In this document: piece after piece, positions 6,300 to 10,910 of the stretch
How the letters are laid out: each line of letters starts with the position of its first letter
How positions within the stretch are numbered: the first letter of the stretch is position 1
Assembly: GCA_946482045.1 (NCBI GenBank)
Contig: CAMLPZ010000139.1
Span: forward strand, 1-10,910
Direction: 5' to 3'
Origin: an uncultured Asticcacaulis sp.
GTDB taxonomy: Bacteria > Pseudomonadota > Alphaproteobacteria > Caulobacterales > Caulobacteraceae
DNA length: 10,910 nt
Translations under genes and position numbers: made by a program
The notes under the pieces: generated by a model
Database searches by the model: none
Told to the model about the DNA's origin: nothing
What the model saw: the letters and a program-made list of their open reading frames with translations, nothing else

Positions 6300-7130
6300 T
6301 TAAAGCCCTGCTTTTCCAATAACTTGTAATATGTCGCGCCACAAAAACGCCTTGCAGGCGGGTTGGCGCAGGACAAAGGCCGGCGAGTAGCTGGCTACCA
6401 ATGGAATATTGCTGCCGTTTTCCGTATAGCTGACGACGCGACCGCGCAATTTCGACAACGGCTGATCCAGGTTGAGCACGCTGGTTACCGCGGACGCGCC
6501 CAAAAGCAGGATGGCCTTGGGCGCTGCCATGCGGATCAGGGCGTGGATAAATGGGGCGTTGAGCGCCTGGTCTTCATCGGTTAGGGGGCGACCGCCGGCC
6601 GTCCGCCAGAAGACACATGGCACCAGCATGGTCTTGTCTAAAACACCGGCGGCTTTCAAGGCGGCGTCGATCAGGACGCCGGGCTTACCGGCGAAGGCCT
6701 GGCCCAAGGAATCTTCGTCTGCGTCCGGAATTTCTCCGACGATCAGAAGGTCTGGCTGTTCGGCGCCTCGAAATTTTACGATTTGCCGCCCGCCTTCATG
6801 GCGCATCGGCATCTGCTGGAAGCCTTCCAGTTCGGCGTACAGGGCATCGAGAGACCTGATGGCGCCGGCGCGCTGCTTAGCGTCGTGAAGTGCTGCGCCA
6901 ATATCAAGATTGGCAAGGCTTTGTGGGCGCAGATTGTGGCCGGTGTGACCGCCAGGTGACGGGGTCACGGGGAATTGCACAACTGCCGCAGCGGCACGCG
7001 GAATTTGCGTTTTGCTTTCCTGGAGAGTCCGATTAAGAGGTTCGGCTTCATACAGGTCGTCCAGTTCATGGTCCGCCAGAAAGCCTAAGTAGCTTTCCAT
7101 CTCTTTGCGGAGATCGTCTGGGAAGATCAT
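6300..7130 (-). CDS. Uracil-DNA glycosylase superfamily protein, family 4-like, with degenerate active site
   Basis: I take the start as ATG 7130-7128 (276 residues, MIFPDDLRKEMESYLG). The frame stays open to 7418, but that extension runs across the divergent ETF-QO gene and is not family-like. The C-terminal half has the UDG fold pattern: DLLIVGEIPDADEDSLGQAF (127-146), the 'KPGVLIDAAL' segment, PKAILLLGASA (204-214), LRGRVVSY (228-235) and SPAFVLRQP (249-257). Family 4 enzymes normally have GEAPG and HPSxLLR here, so the first motif ends in Asp (GEIPD) and the His of the second is Ser. The usual N-terminal cluster cysteines (FxGCxLxxxA region) are replaced by LEGFQQMPM (101-109), and only two Cys remain (172 and 259), neither in the expected pattern. 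It may be a non-catalytic or altered DNA-binding protein. Residues 1-90 are poorly conserved and Ala/Pro-rich. No strong Shine-Dalgarno sequence is seen. Confidence 0.82.
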   Translation of the reverse strand: MIFPDDLRKEMESYLGFLADHELDDLYEAEPLNRTLQESKTQIPRAAAAVVQFPVTPSPGGHTGHNLRPQSLANLDIGAALHDAKQRAGAIRSLDALYAELEGFQQMPMRHEGGRQIVKFRGAEQPDLLIVGEIPDADEDSLGQAFAGKPGVLIDAALKAAGVLDKTMLVPCVFWRTAGGRPLTDEDQALNAPFIHALIRMAAPKAILLLGASAVTSVLNLDQPLSKLRGRVVSYTENGSNIPLVASYSPAFVLRQPACKAFLWRDILQVIGKAGL

Positions 7131-7200
7131 GAAGCGGGACACCTGACGGGTACGGACACGGGGACACTCATAAGCACTTCCCGCGTCCAGTTCAATGAAA

Positions 7201-7217
7201 GAGGCGCGTATCGCCTC
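7201..7217. promoter_or_regulatory. Inverted repeat in the leader of the ETF-QO gene
   Basis: GAGGCG-CGTAT-CGCCTC is a perfect 6-base inverted repeat with a 5-base spacer, ending 24 bases before the ETF-QO ATG. It could be an operator for a dimeric repressor or a small hairpin in the mRNA leader. It lies in the 111-base gap shared with the divergent UDG-like gene. No T run follows, so it is not a terminator. Confidence 0.4.
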
Positions 7218-7241
7218 GTAACGTAGAGAGAAGAGCAGGTC

Positions 7242-8933
7242 ATGGCGGACACGCCCGATCAGGATATCCAGCGAGACGCAATGGAATACGACGTGGTGAT
7301 CGTCGGCGGCGGCCCGGCAGGATTGTCGGCGGCCATCCGGCTCAAGCAGCAGGCCGAAAAGGCGGGCGCTGAGATCACCGTTGCCGTTCTGGAAAAAGGC
7401 TCGGAAATCGGCGCGCACATTCTGTCGGGCGCCGTCTTCGACCCATCGGGCCTGGCGAAACTTTTCCCGAACTGGAAGGAAATGGGTGCGCCCCTGGACA
7501 CACAGGTCACCGAGGACAAGTTCATCTATCTGGGCCCCCAGGGCGCACTCGACATCTCATGGCTGCCCAAACCCGCCTATATGGATAATCATGGCTGCTA
7601 TGTCGGCAGCTTAGGTAATCTTTGCCGCTGGCTGGCGGAACAGGCCGAAGGGTTGGGCGTTGAAATCTATCCCGGCATGGCCTGTTCGGAAGTCCTCTAT
7701 GACGCCGATGGCGGCGTGGCGGGTGTTGTCGCCGGCGTCTTCGGCGTGGCGCGCGATGGCCACCACAAGCCCGACTACCAGCCCGGGCTCGAACTGCGCG
7801 CCAAGTACACCTTCTTTGCCGAAGGCGTGCGCGGCTCGCTGTCAGGCGAGGTCATCCGCAAGTTCGAGCTTGACGCCAATTGCGACGTTCAGAAATACGG
7901 CATTGGCATCAAGGAGTTGTGGAAGGTTCCTGCGAAGAACTTTAAGCCGGGCCTGGTCCAGCATACGCTCGGCTGGCCGCTCGACGACGCGACCGGCGGC
8001 GGCTCCTTCATGTACCACTTCGGCGATCATTATGTGTCGATCGGCTATGTGGTCCATCTGAACTACAAGAACCCCTATCTGTCGCCCTTCGACGAGTTCC
8101 AGCGCTTCAAGACCCATCCCGTCGTGCGTGAGATGCTGGAAGGCGCGACCCGCGTCGCCTACGGCGCCCGCGCCATCAACGAAGGCGGCTATCAGTCCGT
8201 GCCGCGCCTGGTCTTCCCGGGGGGCGCCCTGATCGGCTGTTCGGCCGGTTTCGTCAACGTTCCGCGCATCAAGGGCAGCCACAATGCCATCAAGAGCGGC
8301 ATCCTGGCGGCTGATGCGGCGTTCAAGGCCATCCACTCTGGAGAGCCGCCGCGCGTGCTCGAGGGCTACCAGACGGCCTATGATCATTCCGACATCAAGA
8401 AGGAGCTGCGCCTCGTCCGCAACGTCAAGCCGATCCTGAGCCGTTTCGGTACGTCGCTCGGCACGCTAATCGGCGGCGTCGAGATGACGGTGACCAATCT
8501 GCTCGGCGGCTTCAGTCTTTTCACCGGCACGGGCACGCTCAAGCATGGCAAGAGCGACGCCCATTCGATCCGCCCGGCCGCGGAATGCAAGCCGATCAAC
8601 TACCCCAAATATGACGGCGTCCTGACCTTCGATCGGCTGTCCTCGGTGTTTATTTCCAGCACCAACCACGAGGAAGACCAGCCTGTTCACTTGAAATTGA
8701 AGGACCCGCACATCCCCATCGACATCAACTTCGCCAAGTATGCGGAGCCCGCCCAGCGCTATTGCCCGGCCGGTGTCTATGAGATTGTCGGCCTGGAAAA
8801 CCGTGAGCCACGCTTGCAAATCAACGCTCAGAACTGCGTGCACTGCAAAACCTGCGACATCAAGGACCCGACCAACAACATCGTCTGGGTCACGCCCGAA
8901 GGCGGCGGCGGTCCGAACTATCCAAATATGTAA
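7242..8933 (+). CDS. Electron transfer flavoprotein:ubiquinone oxidoreductase (ETF-QO)
   Basis: This 563-residue protein is the bacterial counterpart of ETFDH. It takes electrons from reduced ETF, which collects them from acyl-CoA and other dehydrogenases, and passes them to ubiquinone at the inner membrane. The FAD-binding motif is VVIVGGGPAGLSAAIRL (18-34), followed by LEKGSEIGAHILSGAVFDP. The second FAD-contact region is GCSAGFVNVPRIKGSHNAIK. The C-terminal ferredoxin domain has Cys508 (RYCPAGVYE) and Cys532, 535, 538 (CVHCKTCDIKDP), the four expected 4Fe-4S ligands. Length matches the family. I chose the ATG at 7242 (AGCAGG upstream); an ATG at 7281 (MEYDVVIV) is a weaker alternative. Its etfA and etfB partners are not in the window. 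A 17-base inverted repeat lies just upstream, and the TPR gene follows on the same strand. Confidence 0.96.
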   Translation: MADTPDQDIQRDAMEYDVVIVGGGPAGLSAAIRLKQQAEKAGAEITVAVLEKGSEIGAHILSGAVFDPSGLAKLFPNWKEMGAPLDTQVTEDKFIYLGPQGALDISWLPKPAYMDNHGCYVGSLGNLCRWLAEQAEGLGVEIYPGMACSEVLYDADGGVAGVVAGVFGVARDGHHKPDYQPGLELRAKYTFFAEGVRGSLSGEVIRKFELDANCDVQKYGIGIKELWKVPAKNFKPGLVQHTLGWPLDDATGGGSFMYHFGDHYVSIGYVVHLNYKNPYLSPFDEFQRFKTHPVVREMLEGATRVAYGARAINEGGYQSVPRLVFPGGALIGCSAGFVNVPRIKGSHNAIKSGILAADAAFKAIHSGEPPRVLEGYQTAYDHSDIKKELRLVRNVKPILSRFGTSLGTLIGGVEMTVTNLLGGFSLFTGTGTLKHGKSDAHSIRPAAECKPINYPKYDGVLTFDRLSSVFISSTNHEEDQPVHLKLKDPHIPIDINFAKYAEPAQRYCPAGVYEIVGLENREPRLQINAQNCVHCKTCDIKDPTNNIVWVTPEGGGGPNYPNM

Positions 8934-8980
8934 AAGTACGTTAAAGGTTTTGCTGTTGGGTGGTGCGAGCGTCATTTCTT

Positions 8981-8988
8981 AGGCAGGA
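8981..8988 (+). promoter_or_regulatory. Ribosome binding site that decides the TPR-protein start
   Basis: AGGCAGGA ends seven bases before the GTG at 8996. The upstream in-frame GTG at 8960 would put twelve extra residues (MVRASFLRQDYT) before a normal Lys-rich signal-peptide n-region, which is less likely. Confidence 0.6.
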
Positions 8989-8995
8989 CTACACA

Positions 8996-10780
8996 GTGAA
9001 AAAGCGTTTGGTGCGTTCGACGGCCCCGGCTGTGATTGGTATGGTTCTGGTGTCGGTGGTGCTGGCAGCGCCCGCCATGGCAGCCGACAGGCAAGCGGCG
9101 CAGGAGTCTTACGGCAACTTCCTGGTCGGGCGCTATGCGATGGCCATGGGTGATGTCGGCACGGCCTCGCGTTCCCTGACGTCGGCCTCGACCGGTGATC
9201 CGGCGGAAGCCGACCTGCGTGAGAAAGCCTTCCTGGTCGCTATCCTCAATGGCGATATCGACAGCGCCCACACCATTTCACCGCACGGCGCGACCGGCGT
9301 CGCCCGGTTGATGACAGGCCTGGTCGGCGCGACCGTGGCCGTAAAGGCCAACAAGCCGGGTGTGGCCGCCAAGGCCATCGACGGCGTGCTGAAAGTCGAA
9401 CAAGACGAAAAGACCGCATCGCTGCTGCGTCCCTACATTCAGGCCATGAACGGCGACTGGAAGGCGGCTTTTGATGACAGCGGCGACGCGGCGCTGAACG
9501 CCAGCGACCGCGGCAGGCTGCTGGTTTTCCTGATCAAGGCCGAGCGTGCCCGCCTCTATGAGATGAAGGGGCGCATCAAGGAAGCCGACGCGCTTTATGC
9601 TTCGCTCTATCAGCCGGGCGCTGCTTCTTTCGTCTTCGGCCCCGACTATGCCGGCTTCCTGGAACGCCAGGGCCGTAAGGATGAAGCGCGCATCGTCTGG
9701 AAGACAATGGCTGAATCCTCAGGCGACCCGGTGTCGCGCCAGGCCCTGACGCGCCTTGATACGCCGGGCGCGAAGCCTGTGCCCCTGCCGGACCTCAAGA
9801 CCAGCATGGCCCAGGCCCTGCTTTTGTCGGCGACGCTCTATTCCAGCGACCGTGACAACGAGATGGCCCTGGCGTCGCTGCGCCTGTCGCTCTATCTCGA
9901 TCCGGCGTCCGATCGCGCCCGCATCTTCCTGGGCCAACTCAACCAGGACCTGAAGGACCCCCGCGCCGCCGAGAATGCCTGGGCTGGAGTTACGCCCGGC
10001 TCCCCCTATGCCGGCGAAGCGGCGCTGCGCCGCGCCTGGTCCTTACGTGCCCGCAACGAAAACGACGAGGCGCTGAAGCTGGTTGAGTCCATGCTGGCGG
10101 GCGCGCCGGACGACATCGCCTTCGTTGCCGAAAAGGCGGACATCCTGCACGCCCAGGGCAAGGATACGGAAGCGCTCAAGGTTCTGATGGACCGTGCGGC
10201 GCGTGCCGGCAGCGACGATTTCACCTGGCAGGCCTGGTTCATTCAGGCGGTGGTCAGCGACTCGCTCGACGACTGGAACGCGGCCGAGGCCGCCATCACC
10301 AAGGCGCGGGCGATTGCCGGCGACCGTCCGGAAATCCTTAACTTTATCGGCTACGGCTGGATCAGCCGCGACATCAAGGTCAAGGAAGGTATGGAACTGG
10401 TCCGCCAGGCTATGGCGCTCAGCCCCAAGTCCGGCGCCATCGTCGACTCGCTGGGCTGGGGCTATTACAAGCTCGGCGATTACGAGCAGGCTCTGACCTA
10501 TGTCGAACAGGCCGTCCAGATGGATCCGTCCGATCCCGAGATCAACGAGCATCTGGGGGACGTATACCTGGCGCTGGGCCGAAAAGTCGAGGCGCGTTAC
10601 GAATGGCAGCGCGTGTTGACGCTCGACGCGACCGAAAAGAGCACGACGTCGGTGCGCGCCAAGCTTGAGGCTCACAAGGAAAAGGCGCCGACCAGCGTCG
10701 GCATCGCTCAGCCGGCCAGCGGTGCAAAGTCCGAGACCGCCTTCAACGACAAGGCAGACAAGACCAAGTCCGCCCAGTGA
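8996..10780 (+). CDS. Exported TPR-repeat protein upstream of ispE
   Basis: The protein has 594 residues from the GTG at 8996 (MKKRLVRSTAPAVIG), with signal peptide core GMVLVSVVLAAPAMA and cleavage near residue 29. The rest is almost entirely helical TPR or TPR-like repeats. They are degenerate in residues 35-260 and clearer in 275-400. The C-terminus is canonical at about 444-545: a repeat starting ILNFIGYGWISRD, then VDSLGWGYYKLGDYEQALTY and NEHLGDVYLALGRKVEARYE. This ending (the LGWGYYKLGDYEQAL and INEHLGD pattern) is typical of an alphaproteobacterial TPR protein often found beside ispE. The last 45 residues are a Lys/Ala/Ser-rich tail. No enzymatic motif is present, so a periplasmic scaffold or assembly role is inferred. 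It follows ETF-QO by 62 bases and overlaps ispE by four. Confidence 0.88.
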   Translation: MKKRLVRSTAPAVIGMVLVSVVLAAPAMAADRQAAQESYGNFLVGRYAMAMGDVGTASRSLTSASTGDPAEADLREKAFLVAILNGDIDSAHTISPHGATGVARLMTGLVGATVAVKANKPGVAAKAIDGVLKVEQDEKTASLLRPYIQAMNGDWKAAFDDSGDAALNASDRGRLLVFLIKAERARLYEMKGRIKEADALYASLYQPGAASFVFGPDYAGFLERQGRKDEARIVWKTMAESSGDPVSRQALTRLDTPGAKPVPLPDLKTSMAQALLLSATLYSSDRDNEMALASLRLSLYLDPASDRARIFLGQLNQDLKDPRAAENAWAGVTPGSPYAGEAALRRAWSLRARNENDEALKLVESMLAGAPDDIAFVAEKADILHAQGKDTEALKVLMDRAARAGSDDFTWQAWFIQAVVSDSLDDWNAAEAAITKARAIAGDRPEILNFIGYGWISRDIKVKEGMELVRQAMALSPKSGAIVDSLGWGYYKLGDYEQALTYVEQAVQMDPSDPEINEHLGDVYLALGRKVEARYEWQRVLTLDATEKSTTSVRAKLEAHKEKAPTSVGIAQPASGAKSETAFNDKADKTKSAQ

Positions 10781-10910
10781 CTTTGACACGGCTGGCACCC
10801 GCCAAGGTCAATTTGTACCTGCATGTAGCCGCGCCTGACACGCGCGGCTATCATCCTTTGCGCAGCCTGGTCGCATTTGCCGATATCGGTGATGAGATTC
10901 AGCTTTTGCC
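10777..10910 (+). CDS. ispE: 4-diphosphocytidyl-2-C-methyl-D-erythritol kinase (5' part only)
   Basis: Only the first 44 codons are present; the gene continues beyond the right edge. IspE phosphorylates the 2-hydroxyl of CDP-methylerythritol with ATP in the non-mevalonate (MEP) isoprenoid pathway, in the cytoplasm. The start is GTG 10777, which overlaps the TGA of the TPR gene (GTGA). The diagnostic GHMP-kinase N-terminus is clear: LAPAKVNLYLHV (6-17, with Lys10), then TRGYHPLRSLVAFADIGDEI (22-41). These match the APAKxNLxLxV and GYHxLxS signatures of the family. A TTG at 10783 is an alternative start, but the overlap suggests translational coupling to the upstream gene; the local Shine-Dalgarno sequence is poor, which fits coupling. 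Confidence 0.93.
   Translation, partial: MTLTRLAPAKVNLYLHVAAPDTRGYHPLRSLVAFADIGDEIQLL

Noticed and set aside
7190..7193. GTTC half-site for a LexA (SOS) box near the UDG-like gene
   Set aside because: The alphaproteobacterial box needs GTTC-N7-GTTC; the second half is absent, so SOS control is not supported.
7131..7418. N-terminal extension of the UDG-like reading frame
   Set aside because: It overlaps the divergent ETF-QO coding start and the shared promoter region, and its sequence (many Arg/His and Cys, no family similarity) looks like chance open frame.
10043..10798. Minus-strand 251-residue ORF antisense to the TPR gene
   Set aside because: It is a shadow of the TPR coding frame with no RBS and no family features.

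Overview
The window reads as chromosomal DNA from a GC-rich alphaproteobacterium. Caulobacterales, perhaps an Asticcacaulis-like genome, is my best guess. This rests on the style of the proteins (the ETF-QO, the TPR protein directly upstream of ispE, the small secreted glycine-zipper protein), frequent GTG/TTG starts, and a near-consensus CtrA-type site. The taxonomic placement is inference. There are no tRNA or rRNA genes, CRISPR arrays, insertion sequences or phage genes. This is mostly core housekeeping sequence with a few unusual proteins.

Left part (1-1455, all minus strand): three small exported proteins in a row. They are a partial glycine-zipper protein leaving the left edge, a Tyr/Arg-rich periplasmic protein, and a Lys/Ala-rich protein with a His-Glu-Gly tandem repeat. 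None has a function I can assign.

Middle (1634-6116): two plus-strand genes 32 bases apart, an RNA m5U methyltransferase of the TrmA/RumA family with Fe-S ligands and a short family 2 glycosyltransferase (TIGR04283-like). They converge on a long minus-strand gene for a secreted lytic transglycosylase. Its catalytic SLT domain is preceded by a helical solenoid and a roughly 220-residue Lys/Ser/Thr/Asp-rich low-complexity segment. A CtrA-like site (TTTA-N7-TTAAC) lies about 60 bases upstream of its start.

Right part (6300-10910): a minus-strand uracil-DNA-glycosylase-superfamily protein is transcribed divergently from a plus-strand run. The glycosylase-like protein has lost the cysteines and active-site motifs expected of family 4 enzymes. 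The plus-strand run is ETF:ubiquinone oxidoreductase, an exported TPR protein, and ispE, which leaves the right edge. The TPR gene and ispE overlap at GTGA, so they are probably translationally coupled. The run places an enzyme that reduces ubiquinone next to an enzyme of isoprenoid precursor synthesis, which supplies the ubiquinone tail and the undecaprenyl carrier.

The most notable observations are the degenerate, apparently cluster-less UDG homologue, the disordered extension with spaced KLAD motifs on the lytic transglycosylase, its possible CtrA control, and the metal-binding-like His repeat. I did not find a clear new multi-gene system.
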